Notes: generated by a model not told the origin, from the letters alone. A stretch of DNA of 64,000 bases from Agaribacillus aureus (GCA_030442055.1 JAUJEB010000001.1:1-64000), one strand, 5' to 3'; counted from the first letter of the stretch, positions 19,628-29,571 are shown. Numbers and translations: made by a program.

Positions 19628-20983
19628 TCAACTACTTGGCAAGGGCGCACCTTGTTGGAATTTTTGCATCTTCAATGCGAGCAACAGCCAGAGAGATGCA
19701 GCAACACTTATATTTTCAATGACCAACGCCTGATAGATCCCATCTATCCCTTTAAAATAGGGTATCAACAGGATTAGAGGAATAAATAGTATTAATTGCC
19801 GCCCCAAGGACAAGAGTGTCGCTTTTTTGCCTTCCCCAATGGCCTGAAAAAAGATCATTGCACTTGTAGATACAGGTAAAAATGGCAAAGCCACCAAAAC
19901 AAATCTCAAATAATTCAATTCTTCATTGGTTACGGGCGCATCCGGAATCATAAAGCCAATAAAGGTTCCGGGAAAAAGCATTAACGGCAGGAGCAGGAGA
20001 CACATCAAAGATATTCCCGCCAGCCGGAATGTTTTGACAGCCTGAATGCACCTTTTCAATTCGAAAGCTCCGAAATTAACCCCCACTACCGGCTGCAGAG
20101 GCCGTAGTAAGCCCATCGAGGGTACAGCGACAAAGGAAAACAGCCGAAAGATGGCACTGAAAACTACCAGATCATGGGCTGAACCATACCAGGTGATCGA
20201 CCGAAAGGCAATAAATTGCCGCAATACATTGGACAATTGCATGGTAAGGGCAGAAAAACCTACACTTGCAACATCCCGGATAATGTCTTTTTCAATCCTG
20301 ATAGCAAATGCTCCGGTTTCAAAAGAGGCTTTTCCACGGATAAAATAAAGCGTGGTTAACACACAGTACACCAGCATGCTGGCAATGCTGCTCCAGGCTG
20401 CGCCTGCTATTCCGAGGCCAAGTAAATCAATAAATATGGGTGTGAATATAATATTGATAACCACAGCGGTGACAGTGTAGGTCATGGCCTGCCGGATCCG
20501 TCCTTCCGAACGGATCAATCCGTTGGCAGCCAGCCCGTAAATACTAAAAACCACACCAAATGCGTAAACTTTCAGATATTCCACTCCCGCCTGATAAACG
20601 GCCCCCTCCGCCCCCATAAAAGAAACGGCTTCATCAGCCAGCAGCAGTCCTAATAGTGTCATAATAACCGAAGAGATCAGTGAAAGCGCCAGTAGATTGG
20701 GAATCACTTTTCGCTGAATAGATTTATTGGCAGCCCCAATAGCCCTGCTTAAAACAGAAGATGAACCTGCTGCGATGAAACCCGTTGCGCTCGATACTAT
20801 TAAAGTAATGGGAAACAAAAGGGATACGCCGGCAAAGCCTTCTGCGCTTACCAGATTGCCCAGGTATACTGAATCCACCAGGGAATTAATGGACAATACC
20901 ATCATTCCCAGGATGCCCGGCAGGGAAAGTTTTCTCATTAACTTCCATGGGCTATCTTTTCGTAAGTCAGGCTGCCTGGACAA
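19628..20983 (-). CDS. MATE family efflux transporter
   Basis: 451 residues with about 12 hydrophobic segments in two homologous halves. The N-terminal half begins PWKLMRKLSLPGILGMMVLS and carries the MATE signature SLVDSVYLGNLVSAEGFAGVS. The second half opens near GFSALTMQLSNVLRQFIAF. MATE proteins export cationic drugs or small metabolites using Na+ or H+ gradients. It is the last gene of the long operon that starts at the 35.8-kb promoter (1-nt gap to the DUF5916 gene). In that setting export of a small metal-binding product is a reasonable guess but not shown. Confidence 0.9.
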   Translation of the reverse strand: MSRQPDLRKDSPWKLMRKLSLPGILGMMVLSINSLVDSVYLGNLVSAEGFAGVSLLFPITLIVSSATGFIAAGSSSVLSRAIGAANKSIQRKVIPNLLALSLISSVIMTLLGLLLADEAVSFMGAEGAVYQAGVEYLKVYAFGVVFSIYGLAANGLIRSEGRIRQAMTYTVTAVVINIIFTPIFIDLLGLGIAGAAWSSIASMLVYCVLTTLYFIRGKASFETGAFAIRIEKDIIRDVASVGFSALTMQLSNVLRQFIAFRSITWYGSAHDLVVFSAIFRLFSFVAVPSMGLLRPLQPVVGVNFGAFELKRCIQAVKTFRLAGISLMCLLLLPLMLFPGTFIGFMIPDAPVTNEELNYLRFVLVALPFLPVSTSAMIFFQAIGEGKKATLLSLGRQLILFIPLILLIPYFKGIDGIYQALVIENISVAASLWLLLALKMQKFQQGAPLPSS

Positions 20984-20984
20984 A

Positions 20985-23186
20985 TCAGAACTGTTTAAGA
21001 AAAGTAATCTTACCGATCAATTGCTGTTCTTCAAACGGCCGTTCCAAATTGTCAATGCGGTTATCATTGAAAACCAGATAGATAAATGACAACGGACGGT
21101 ATTCCCAACTGCCGCGGATGTTCCAGCGTCCCTGATCGTCAAATGTATTGTACTGATAAAAAGCCGACAACTGCAGGCGAGGGCTCAGGGCAAACCGGGA
21201 CCCAATAGTGGTGAGGTGTGTTTTCAGGTTTTCATTACCCTCTCCAAGCTTTTCCAGGTTATTGAATTCATAGTCTACGGTCAGGGCTGCATGAGGAATG
21301 GGAGCAAATCTAAGCCCTCCCTCTATCGTAGTCCGGGTTCCATTGTAAAACTTTCCCCAGTTGAGTTTTCCTGACAATGAAAATTTAGCCGATCGATCCG
21401 TATTGAAATTAATTTGATGACGGGTATAGTAATAATTATCCTGTTCAATGGAAATGCCTAACGGGGCAAAATTAAAATTGATGTTTTGCCACGTGGGGAA
21501 AATGGCATATTGAAAAAAACTGCCATTGGTAAAAATCAGGTAAATAGGAAAGAGATAAATACTCCCCTGCTGGAAATTGCCCGGATCGCTGGCATCGTGA
21601 TAGTAGTTGAAAAAGGCGCCGGGGTCAAAGCGCCTGATCCACGGAATGTTTTTTGGCCGCCAAATAAAATACCCCCCCGGATTGTGCCAGATCACATTTT
21701 TTTGGAAAACAAAGCCCATATCCGGGTTGTAATCTTCAGATACAAAATTGGTGAGCCAGCCGGCGTAAAATTTGTTGGTGCTATAGGCGGCAAAAATACT
21801 TCCGGCTAATCCAAGGGTATCATTCGAATTGTCGCGGGAGCCGGAAACCATATAAGTCACCGTCAGCTCATCCCTGGGACGAACCAGTCCATCCACCGTG
21901 AGGGTGGTATTGTTGCTTTTTTGGGTACCTAACTCTCTCGATTGCTCATCCAACCGGTGGGTAACCATTACGCCGATATTATTCTCTTGTCCATAGTTCT
22001 GTAAGTAACGGGCTACCCCAAAGCTGGCGGCTGTCGAGTTGGGGGTCTCGGCCTGGTGAATGTACAACCCTGCAATTGCCTGATCCTCATTACGCATCGT
22101 GTAGCGGACGCCGCCATTTATACGGGCAGGTTCTGCGTTAAAGCTGCCCTGCAGCCCGATAGTACGGCTAAAAAAAGGCTTAATGGAGCGGCTACCCGCA
22201 CCGGCCCAAATGCCGGAATTTTCCAAAAAGAATTGTCGCCTTTCCGGGAAGAAGATGTTAAAACGCTCCAAGTTATTTACGGCTCTATCCACGTCTGCCT
22301 GGGCAAAATCCGTATTAAAGGTTAAATCCAGCACAGAACGCGGGTTGATAGCCCACTTGATATCTCCCCCCAGCTTCACATCTCCTTCGGAGGCATTCGT
22401 GCCACCTTGCTCAACGTCATCATATTGGTACAGGAAGTAAGGCTCTATACGTACATTGGCACTGGGGTCGGGCACTTCCAGTCCTTTGAGTTGAGCGGCG
22501 TATGTCATCCGATATGGAGAAAAAGACTGGGGAATAGCCGGAAAAACCGTTTGTTCGTAATCCCGTCTGGCCAGGCGGCTGAAGGTGATGCCCCAGGCGA
22601 CAGAGTCAGTGGCCTGAAGCTGCTCATAACGAATGGATTTAAAGGGAATGGCAAATTCGGCAAAATATCCTGAGTCTGTGCGATGGGTCCTTACCGACCA
22701 GAGTGCATTCCAGTCGTTATCAGTATTCTCATCATTAAAGTTTTGAAGATCCCGTTGATTGCCATAAGGTGTGGTTTGAAAGGATACACAATACTGTTTC
22801 AGGTTTTGTGGGTCCAGTTGAACAAGGAAAATATCATTTTCACCCCAACTGAAGTCCCTTCTTAAATCTTGTACACGCACACCTTTACGTCCAATCGAAT
22901 CCTTGCAAAAAGCCCCGATATAAAGGTTTTTGTTGTCATACAAAACTTTCACACGAGTGTCATACAGGTAATTACCTCCCTGACGGGGTTCCATACGGAA
23001 AAAATCGGAGACAGCTTCAGCATCATGCCAGTCAGCTTCCAGAAGCTTGCCGTCCACTTTGATCCCTCCCATTGCCCTATGCGCATTCACCACCGGAGGG
23101 TTTTCCGAAGGCGGAAAGTTTTGGCTGTCCTGGGCAAGACCAGTGTTAAGCTGAAAACAAATAAGAAAAAGTAAGAATAATCTCAT
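20985..23186 (-). CDS. CBM9-like/DUF5916 outer-membrane beta-barrel protein
   Basis: 733 residues. A signal peptide (MRLFLLFLICFQLNTGLAQ) is followed by a carbohydrate-binding-module-9-like beta-sandwich at about 30-210 (KVDGKLLEADWHDAEAVSDF, DTRVKVLYDNKNLYIGAFC). A long DUF5916 barrel region follows (FNIFFPERRQFFLENSGIW is its hallmark) to a terminal aromatic KITFLKQF. Proteins of this family are probably outer-membrane channels or surface proteins; the role is not established. Located between the MATE gene and an ABC permease in the same operon (1- and 6-nt gaps). Confidence 0.85.
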   Translation of the reverse strand: MRLFLLFLICFQLNTGLAQDSQNFPPSENPPVVNAHRAMGGIKVDGKLLEADWHDAEAVSDFFRMEPRQGGNYLYDTRVKVLYDNKNLYIGAFCKDSIGRKGVRVQDLRRDFSWGENDIFLVQLDPQNLKQYCVSFQTTPYGNQRDLQNFNDENTDNDWNALWSVRTHRTDSGYFAEFAIPFKSIRYEQLQATDSVAWGITFSRLARRDYEQTVFPAIPQSFSPYRMTYAAQLKGLEVPDPSANVRIEPYFLYQYDDVEQGGTNASEGDVKLGGDIKWAINPRSVLDLTFNTDFAQADVDRAVNNLERFNIFFPERRQFFLENSGIWAGAGSRSIKPFFSRTIGLQGSFNAEPARINGGVRYTMRNEDQAIAGLYIHQAETPNSTAASFGVARYLQNYGQENNIGVMVTHRLDEQSRELGTQKSNNTTLTVDGLVRPRDELTVTYMVSGSRDNSNDTLGLAGSIFAAYSTNKFYAGWLTNFVSEDYNPDMGFVFQKNVIWHNPGGYFIWRPKNIPWIRRFDPGAFFNYYHDASDPGNFQQGSIYLFPIYLIFTNGSFFQYAIFPTWQNINFNFAPLGISIEQDNYYYTRHQINFNTDRSAKFSLSGKLNWGKFYNGTRTTIEGGLRFAPIPHAALTVDYEFNNLEKLGEGNENLKTHLTTIGSRFALSPRLQLSAFYQYNTFDDQGRWNIRGSWEYRPLSFIYLVFNDNRIDNLERPFEEQQLIGKITFLKQF

Positions 23187-23192
23187 AACATA

Positions 23193-24617
23193 TTATTTCA
23201 TTTTAATATAGCCGGTTAAGTAAACAAAAACAGCCATCAACATAATTTTGCCAATGGCTGTCCAGATAGCACCCCAGCGGTCTTGAGCCTCAGGCATCTC
23301 AAATACCGGAAGATGCGAATAGTCTTCTCGCAGTATGGGTTTATTCCAAAAGAGTCGACTGAAATAAAAATCGGTAATATCCCCGTGAAAATTTGCCAGG
23401 GCCTCATGAAAACGCAAAAAAGTACGCAAGTCTGTTTTTACCATCTGCGCGTGCAAATTCTGCATATTAACTGCCGGGCTGAGCCAGTAAAAACGGGAGC
23501 TCCATTCATTTCTCCTGATTACCTGTGCGGTGTAGCTATCTACCTCTTCTTTGCTATTGAGGTCTTTAAGAGAAGTGAAGGCCGCATAGGCTTTTGACAG
23601 AAGATCATTATTCAACAAGCTGTCACTACCAGCCAGCTTAGGCTTATGCTCCAGAAACTCCATGATTACCTCCCGGGCTTCCTCCTCATCGTTTTCATTC
23701 TCCAGGCTTGTCCGGCGCATAAGGCCTGCAAGGGTCGTGCTGCTCAACGGAAATTTCGTGGTAACGAGTACGTTAAGCAGAGCCGGAACAACAATGAGAA
23801 AAACCAGCCAACACCCGGCAGCCACAATAGCATTGAATGATGAGTTTTTGCGAAAACTTACAATCAGAAACATTAAGGCGAACCAAAAAATACAATAGGC
23901 CAACACACCGGTGATCCAGGCGACGGCGGGTAATCTGTTTTGTTCAGCCAGTGGATTACCTGATGTAAGCAACCCTATTGAAGAGATCAGCAGGGCCAGG
24001 CCGGTAACCACGGTAAAGTAAAAGGCCAGCCGCACCAGTATAATTTTACGGATAGTAACTGACTGGATTTGAAGAAGGGCAAGCGTACCGTTTTCCCTTT
24101 CGGCTGAAAATAAACTGTAGCAAAAGGCGATAATAAGTAGTGGGAACAGGTAAATCAGTATAAACGACAGATCAAAATTGCCCGTCATCAGGTTGACCGG
24201 GTTGGCGAGTTCATTTTCAAAAAGCTGGTAGTGCAAACTCATGCCGGTGAGGCGGTAATAATAACGGAACAGGTCCCGTTGCCCAATGGCCAGCGATGCG
24301 TAATCATGCGGAGGTAAAATGGCATGGTAGCCATGCCGGAACCAGGCATACGCAGGCCGGGAGGCTATATCGTGCGTTTGCTCGGCTTCCAATGTACTCA
24401 GTTCTTCCTGGAAGCTTGTCTTGTACTCAAAAAATTCTTTTTTTTCTAAAGCTGTGACAGCCTCGATCGTCTGTCGTTGCATGTTGATCTCCGACTGACC
24501 ATAGTAGATCGCATAAATTCCAAAAGCGAAGGCAGCAGCCAGCATGAGCAACTGGAAACGGTTGCGGATGAAAGACTTCCACTCATAGTGGATCAGCGTT
24601 TTGGTCGTTCTATCCAT
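23193..24617 (-). CDS. ABC-2 type transporter permease (DUF3526-type), second permease of cassette B
   Basis: 474 residues. There is one membrane segment near the N-terminus (about 17-38), a large extracytoplasmic loop (about 40-150) with HGYHAILPPHDYASLAIGQRD, then a bundle of about five membrane helices, a second soluble loop (about 290-430) and a final helix. ENGTLALLQIQ is the conserved cytoplasmic motif of ABC-2/NosY-like permeases (ERE-GTL). It overlaps the preceding permease gene by 8 bp. The paralogue at 28264-29571 shares the same layout, including the GLCLGQRDLFPVYY-like motif. Probably forms a heterodimeric channel with the neighbouring permease. Confidence 0.87.
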   Translation of the reverse strand: MDRTTKTLIHYEWKSFIRNRFQLLMLAAAFAFGIYAIYYGQSEINMQRQTIEAVTALEKKEFFEYKTSFQEELSTLEAEQTHDIASRPAYAWFRHGYHAILPPHDYASLAIGQRDLFRYYYRLTGMSLHYQLFENELANPVNLMTGNFDLSFILIYLFPLLIIAFCYSLFSAERENGTLALLQIQSVTIRKIILVRLAFYFTVVTGLALLISSIGLLTSGNPLAEQNRLPAVAWITGVLAYCIFWFALMFLIVSFRKNSSFNAIVAAGCWLVFLIVVPALLNVLVTTKFPLSSTTLAGLMRRTSLENENDEEEAREVIMEFLEHKPKLAGSDSLLNNDLLSKAYAAFTSLKDLNSKEEVDSYTAQVIRRNEWSSRFYWLSPAVNMQNLHAQMVKTDLRTFLRFHEALANFHGDITDFYFSRLFWNKPILREDYSHLPVFEMPEAQDRWGAIWTAIGKIMLMAVFVYLTGYIKMK

Positions 24618-26046
24618 GAAGTGGTTTCATTTTTCGATTGGAATAATTCAACAGTACAAATACTAACGCCGTCCACATAAGCAGTGACAGAATCTCTAAA
24701 TGGTAAAGCTGAAGCAATTCTGCGGCCGTAGGTGTTTGATAAGCAAAATCATCTATTTCCTGCCATAAATCACGCTGGGCTTTATAGCCGTAAAATTCTC
24801 CGTAGCGTGAATTCTCAGCCATATCGCCGTTCATCTTCCTGACCAGTTCCCTGCGGTAATGCTCTACTGCTTTTTCAAAATGGATGAAAGTGTACATGTC
24901 GGTTCCCGAAAGGGCCATAGACAAATGTTGTACAGCCAGAAAGGGATTAAAAAGGCTGGCAATACTACGGAGCCGGTTTTGCTGATGGAAGATCTCGCGG
25001 AGTTTATGGAGGTGATGGTCATAGACTTTATTGCCATGTTCTTCACCGGCCTGCATGCTCACCCCTTCAAAGTTGAATGGAAGCTGCTCAACGGAATCCA
25101 CCTGGTACTTTTCCAGGTACTCTTTTTCCAGCCTGGCCCTTCTCACCGAGCGTGGCGTTTTCCCATCCAGGCCATTGACTTTGTCTTCCTGTATCCGGGC
25201 TTTAAACTCCCGCATTGATGGAAGCGAATAAAGGCTTTCACTAAAATTGGTTACTGTTTTAGGCATAAGTACAGCAAAGAACATCCAGCCTGTGAGCAAT
25301 GTGAGCAGGGCATTCCTTCCGGTAGCAGAACGCAGCGAAATCCATACGGAAAATGAAATGAACAGAAATAAATACACGCCGTATATCAACACCAGCAATA
25401 CGGCTCTGAAGGCTATATCGGGTATGACTTCCTGCCGGATGCCCGAGAAGGACAGTATAAATATTCCCACCACAATAGGTAATAGCACAATTGCCAGCAT
25501 GATGCTATAGGCTACAATTTTGCCCCAGGTAAGTAAGCGAAACGATATACCCTGGCTCATCAGCAATTTCAGTGTACCGCTTTCCCGCTCGCGGGTAAAG
25601 GCGCCAAAAGCCAGGAAAATAATGAGCAAAGGTGCCAGTACCTGTAAAACCAGGGCTGCGCTAAGCTCTCCAAAGCGGATCATACTGGTGTGATCCTGTG
25701 CCGGGCGAAACATAAACCCATGCTGATAATGCGCTTCCAAATATACCGAAGTCCCTGTATAGGCATCCAGGCCAAAATCAAACAGGCTGAGCACTGTTTT
25801 AGGCTTGAAAATAAAGGTACCGTAATGGGCGGCGATATGGGGGTGCTTGTCTCCCTGGTTGAGCCACTCTTTTCGTTTCTCGGCCTGGGTCTCGGTAATT
25901 ATTTCCTTCTGTTGTTGATAAGATACATATCCGGCATACAGGGCCACCCCCAGTAGTAGCAAAGTGACTATACCCAGAGAAACCACCAACTTTTCGCGGA
26001 GGGCGACCTTGATTTCTTTCCGTGCTATAAATAATAACTGGCGCAT
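24610..26046 (-). CDS. ABC-2 type transporter permease (DUF3526-type), first permease of cassette B
   Basis: 478 residues with the membrane layout of its partner. The first extracytoplasmic loop contains a His-rich block, GDKHPHIAAHYGTFIFKPK (residues about 70-88), followed by YTGTSVYLEAHYQHG. The ABC-2 motif is ERESGTLKLLMSQG. Its paralogue at 29786-31210 carries the same His block (GNKHPHSAAHYGQFAFKPK). These proteins resemble the NosY/multicopper-maturation class of ABC-2 permeases. It is preceded 7 nt upstream by its ATPase gene. Whether the His block binds metal is unknown; it is a general family feature. Confidence 0.88.
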   Translation of the reverse strand: MRQLLFIARKEIKVALREKLVVSLGIVTLLLLGVALYAGYVSYQQQKEIITETQAEKRKEWLNQGDKHPHIAAHYGTFIFKPKTVLSLFDFGLDAYTGTSVYLEAHYQHGFMFRPAQDHTSMIRFGELSAALVLQVLAPLLIIFLAFGAFTRERESGTLKLLMSQGISFRLLTWGKIVAYSIMLAIVLLPIVVGIFILSFSGIRQEVIPDIAFRAVLLVLIYGVYLFLFISFSVWISLRSATGRNALLTLLTGWMFFAVLMPKTVTNFSESLYSLPSMREFKARIQEDKVNGLDGKTPRSVRRARLEKEYLEKYQVDSVEQLPFNFEGVSMQAGEEHGNKVYDHHLHKLREIFHQQNRLRSIASLFNPFLAVQHLSMALSGTDMYTFIHFEKAVEHYRRELVRKMNGDMAENSRYGEFYGYKAQRDLWQEIDDFAYQTPTAAELLQLYHLEILSLLMWTALVFVLLNYSNRKMKPLHG

Positions 26047-26053
26047 GATCGGG

Positions 26054-26755
26054 TTAGTTGTGCATATGCTTGAGGTATAATTTTTCCAAATCCTGAAAGC
26101 TTACGTCGGCAGACTCAAACTGTTCGACCAGTACACCTTCATTCATGATGCCAATGTGTGTGCCGGTATCTTTAGCCCTGAAAAGGTCGTGCGTAGCCAT
26201 CAAAGTTGCTACCCCTTTTTCCTTCATACTCAAAAGCAACTCCGAGAACTCATTGCTGGCTTTTGGATCCAGGCCTGAAGTTGGTTCATCCAGGAGCAGC
26301 ACGCTGGCTTCCCTGGCAGCGGCCAGGGCAATGCCCACCTTCTGGCGCATCCCTTTGGAGTAGCTGCTTACACGCTGGTGGATAAAGTCCGGCTGCAAAC
26401 CCGATTGCTTCAGCAGTGCTTCCAATTGTTCTTTTGTATAGCTTTTGCCTCCCAGCCCGCAAAAAAAGTCCAGGTTTTCCAGTCCGCTCAGGTTGGGGTA
26501 CAGCATCAGGTTTTCGGGGATATAGGATAGCAGTTGCTTGGTTTCCTTCGTATACTCAGTCACATCCAGTGATCCGATAGTAGCCTGCCCTTCCGAAGGA
26601 TCAATAAAATTGAGGAATAGATTTATGGTGGTAGATTTACCAGCCCCGTTGGCTCCCAACAGGCAAAAAATATCGCCTGCTTCTACTGAAAGATTGAGGC
26701 CGTTCAACGCCGTGAAATTTCCGTACTTTTTGGTTAGATTTTTAGCTTGCAGCAT
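26054..26755 (-). CDS. ABC transporter ATP-binding protein, cassette B
   Basis: 233-residue nucleotide-binding subunit. Walker A is LLGANGAGKSTTINLFL (about 33-49), the signature is SSYSKGMRQKVGIALA, Walker B is VLLLDEPTSGLDP and the switch His is in LMATHDLFRAKD. It energises the two ABC-2 permeases encoded immediately downstream. The protein is closely similar to the ATPase at 31191-31910 along its whole length, showing that ATPase and both permeases were duplicated as a unit. Confidence 0.93.
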   Translation of the reverse strand: MLQAKNLTKKYGNFTALNGLNLSVEAGDIFCLLGANGAGKSTTINLFLNFIDPSEGQATIGSLDVTEYTKETKQLLSYIPENLMLYPNLSGLENLDFFCGLGGKSYTKEQLEALLKQSGLQPDFIHQRVSSYSKGMRQKVGIALAAAREASVLLLDEPTSGLDPKASNEFSELLLSMKEKGVATLMATHDLFRAKDTGTHIGIMNEGVLVEQFESADVSFQDLEKLYLKHMHN

Positions 26756-26759
26756 AATG

Positions 26760-27164
26760 TTATTTCTTATTCAATACCGTTCGATAAGTAGTACTTTGTT
26801 CTTTTTTTAATAGAAAATTGTGATAGTGTGCGTAGGCAATAACCATGGCACCGGCAACTGAGAGACCTACTTTCAGCCACGCATTTTCTACAGACTCACC
26901 ATTAACGAGCAATAAAAAACCAGCGATAAAAAGTACAGGTACGAAATGCTGTCGATGTCGGATAAAACCGCTTCCGAAAGCAGATACCCCTATGGTTAGC
27001 GCCAGGAGGATGATGGTTAGCTCGACCCACTCCTGATCTAAAATCAGCAAGAGGGAATCCAGTCCCAAAATTAAAAGCACCGGCATGGCCAGGCAATGCA
27101 AAATGCAAATCACCGAAGTGCACATGCCTACTTTGTCAATGATAAGCGTCTTCTTTTTTGTCAT
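26760..27164 (-). CDS. MerC-domain membrane protein
   Basis: 134 residues with four hydrophobic segments (about 15-33, 43-62, 72-88, 97-115). The first contains CTSVICILHCLAMPVLLIL, the Cys pair plus LHC pattern typical of MerC-like proteins. MerC in mercury operons moves Hg(II); in Bacteroidota such proteins are common near metal genes and may carry other thiophilic metals such as zinc. It sits 12 nt after the M14-type enzyme gene and 4 nt before the cassette B ATPase, inside the operon driven from 35.8 kb. Confidence 0.85.
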   Translation of the reverse strand: MTKKKTLIIDKVGMCTSVICILHCLAMPVLLILGLDSLLLILDQEWVELTIILLALTIGVSAFGSGFIRHRQHFVPVLFIAGFLLLVNGESVENAWLKVGLSVAGAMVIAYAHYHNFLLKKEQSTTYRTVLNKK

Positions 27165-27176
27165 AAACAGGTGTTT

Positions 27177-28226
27177 CTAATCAACAATTCCAATAGCTGC
27201 CAGTGTCTCTCCCTCATTCACAGGAGGCGTTCCCAACATATACAAAATGATCCCACTGTTTTCCGCGTAAACCTCTTTTATTGTTTTATTAAAAAAATCG
27301 GTGATATAGCCTATTTTCATTCCTTTCCGTACGAACGCGCCCCCTGTTTTCAGGGGATAAAATAAGCCCGTGTGATCACTGGTTATATAAAATCTTTCCT
27401 CTATAAAGGCTATTCCTTTTGATGGCATAGGGACCCCGGGAGTCATCTGCAGGTAATTCAACAGGCTTCCGACGCCTTCAATTATCTTTTCCACGAACCT
27501 TTCCTCGACCATGCCCAACCTTCCGCATTCTATGTCTGCGGCAGGTATTCCCCTCTTGAAAGCCTCTGCAGAGCAATAGAGACTTGGCAAACCTTGTTTC
27601 ATGTAATCCTTTTCAGTGGTTTTTAGGACAATTATATGGTCAAATCCCAAATTCATAGCTATTTCTCTGCCCTTCGCAGAGATACCCGGTTTTTCATCAT
27701 GTTGGTAATAAGCAACATAGGGCCTCAAATCTTCAGGAGCGTCGCCACTGTGCATATCAACAAAATAGTTACAGCGGGGAATGATTTTTTCAGATATAAA
27801 ATTTGCAATGCGTTCGGTGATTGTTCCGTTTGGGTTACCTGGAAATGAGCGATTCAGGTTTTTTTTATCCATCGGATTAATATAAGGCGACCTTCCAAGA
27901 AAGCTTCCTACGTTGGCGGCTTGAACAAGAATCACCGTGCCTGTAAGCTCCAGGGGGTCAATTTTGTTTATCAATTCCTGGCCAGCCAGAATTGGCGCAT
28001 ATTCGTAGCCATGAACACCCGCTGTAATACCTAATACGGCACCGTTTTCTTTACCGTGGAAAACAGTAATGGGGACAAAGGTTTGATTTTGACCATCTGA
28101 AATGTTTATGGTAAAATGCCTTTTTGTACCCGGCAAAATGCTTTGTTCATCGAAATCAAAAGGGGTTTGTCCATAGAGTCCGGACCAAAAGGCACAACCA
28201 AGCATTAAAATCAGTATTCTATTCAT
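27177..28226 (-). CDS. Secreted M14-type succinylglutamate desuccinylase/aspartoacylase-family enzyme
   Basis: 349 residues with a signal peptide (MNRILILMLGCAFWSGLYGQ), so periplasmic or surface-exposed. Zinc ligands of the M14/AstE-AspA fold are visible: H and E in AGVHGYEYAPI (about 91-95) and the second His in VDMHSGDAP (about 158). Substrate-binding Arg/Asn are in MDKKNLNRSFPG. The C-terminal beta domain runs from about 265. The family hydrolyses N-acyl amino acids or related amides. In a metal-regulated transport operon it could trim or hydrolyse a peptide or amino-acid-derived ligand in the periplasm; that is inference. Confidence 0.85.
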   Translation of the reverse strand: MNRILILMLGCAFWSGLYGQTPFDFDEQSILPGTKRHFTINISDGQNQTFVPITVFHGKENGAVLGITAGVHGYEYAPILAGQELINKIDPLELTGTVILVQAANVGSFLGRSPYINPMDKKNLNRSFPGNPNGTITERIANFISEKIIPRCNYFVDMHSGDAPEDLRPYVAYYQHDEKPGISAKGREIAMNLGFDHIIVLKTTEKDYMKQGLPSLYCSAEAFKRGIPAADIECGRLGMVEERFVEKIIEGVGSLLNYLQMTPGVPMPSKGIAFIEERFYITSDHTGLFYPLKTGGAFVRKGMKIGYITDFFNKTIKEVYAENSGIILYMLGTPPVNEGETLAAIGIVD

Positions 28227-28263
28227 CTGTCAACAATTAGGTGCTCAAAAAACCGGTGTCTTA

Positions 28264-29571
28264 TTAAAGTCGTTCCTTTAGGGTTTGCAAATCGTCTGAT
28301 GAAAACTGCTCCCCTTTAAAAATCCTGGCATAATACAGATCCTTAAGTTCCTGGTGATAGGCGTGCACCTCTTTTACGAACTCGAGATGACTTTCCCGGT
28401 CCGTATCCGAAAGTTGGGAAAGCCTTTCATGCACGAGGGCTGCCGGAGCAAGCCATTCCCATTTTTTGAGCAGGGCATTGCGTTTCTTTACCTGCTCTTC
28501 GAATTGGGCTTTGAGTGCATTGGCCTCTTTGTCCAGCAGGGTAAAGCTGGCATAGTACCACTTGCTAAAATCGGTCGTGTCCACTGGGTTGTACTGCGGG
28601 TTTTCAGGATAGAATTTGTCGAGCACAAAGGATCTTGGTTTTTCCCAGTTTTGGTCGTTCAGGTTTCTGACCGTGTGGATCATTTCCGCGCGATTGGGCA
28701 ACGGCTCCTTGGCCAGTACAAACAGGTTGAGCAGTGCCGGGGTGATCAACGTGAATACCAGCCAAACTCCCAGCCCCATCATCGCACTTAAAGCAGCACT
28801 TTGGCGTAACCACACCACTATGCCCATCAGGAGTGTCCAAAGCAGGCAATAACCATAGATAATCAACAACCACTGAAAAAACAGGGCGATGTTTCCGCCA
28901 ATGGATACCCCTTGCAACACAAATCCCAGCACAAACAAAACAGTAGCCAATAACCAGACGATCAGTAATCTTAGCAACCCTTTGCTGAAAAGTATCATAC
29001 GAAGTGAAGCAGGCTGGGATTGCAGCAGTGAAAGCGTACCTCCCTCTCTCTCCCCGGCATACAGGTTATAAAACAGTGCCACCACTAAAAGCGGAAACAG
29101 GAAAACGATTACATAAGACAAATCGAAATTTCCTGTCAGCAACTTCATGGGGTTGGCCAACTCCCCGACATTCACCTGCCGGGCAAGATCGGTGACGTTG
29201 AACCCATAATATACCGGAAAAAGGTCGCGCTGGCCTAAGCACAACCCGGCTGCAGGTGGCGCGTCATGTGTCAGGTAATAGGTGAAGTGCTTGTTCCATC
29301 CCACGCCTGTAGGCGAAACTGCCTTTTGATATTTCTCCTTATTGGCTTCAAAGGTGGTATCGAGCTTTACCCATACAAGCAGGCTGTCGAACTGCTGCCT
29401 TTCGTATTGCTGCACCTGGGCAATCCGCTGCTGTTGCTTATCAATCTCGAATTTTCCGAAAAAGATGCCATAAATACCCGCCCCAATAACCACGAGCAGA
29501 AGTATTTTGAGTGTGCTACTGCGCCACAGGGTTTTCCATTCGAAGGATAGAATGTGAAAGAGTGTTTTCAT
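28264..29571 (-). CDS. ABC-2 type transporter permease (DUF3526-type), second permease of cassette A
   Basis: 435 residues. An N-terminal helix (about 20-38) and an extracytoplasmic loop with HFTYYLTHDAPPAAGLCLGQ are followed by a multi-helix core containing EREGGTLSLLQSQP, a second soluble loop and a last amphipathic region that ends without a clear final helix. It is shorter at the C-terminus than its paralogue at 23193-24617, which ends in a further membrane helix (MLMAVFVYLTGYI). A 214-bp gap with a dispersed repeat separates it from the first permease of the cassette, so the cassette has been interrupted. Confidence 0.86.
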   Translation of the reverse strand: MKTLFHILSFEWKTLWRSSTLKILLLVVIGAGIYGIFFGKFEIDKQQQRIAQVQQYERQQFDSLLVWVKLDTTFEANKEKYQKAVSPTGVGWNKHFTYYLTHDAPPAAGLCLGQRDLFPVYYGFNVTDLARQVNVGELANPMKLLTGNFDLSYVIVFLFPLLVVALFYNLYAGEREGGTLSLLQSQPASLRMILFSKGLLRLLIVWLLATVLFVLGFVLQGVSIGGNIALFFQWLLIIYGYCLLWTLLMGIVVWLRQSAALSAMMGLGVWLVFTLITPALLNLFVLAKEPLPNRAEMIHTVRNLNDQNWEKPRSFVLDKFYPENPQYNPVDTTDFSKWYYASFTLLDKEANALKAQFEEQVKKRNALLKKWEWLAPAALVHERLSQLSDTDRESHLEFVKEVHAYHQELKDLYYARIFKGEQFSSDDLQTLKERL

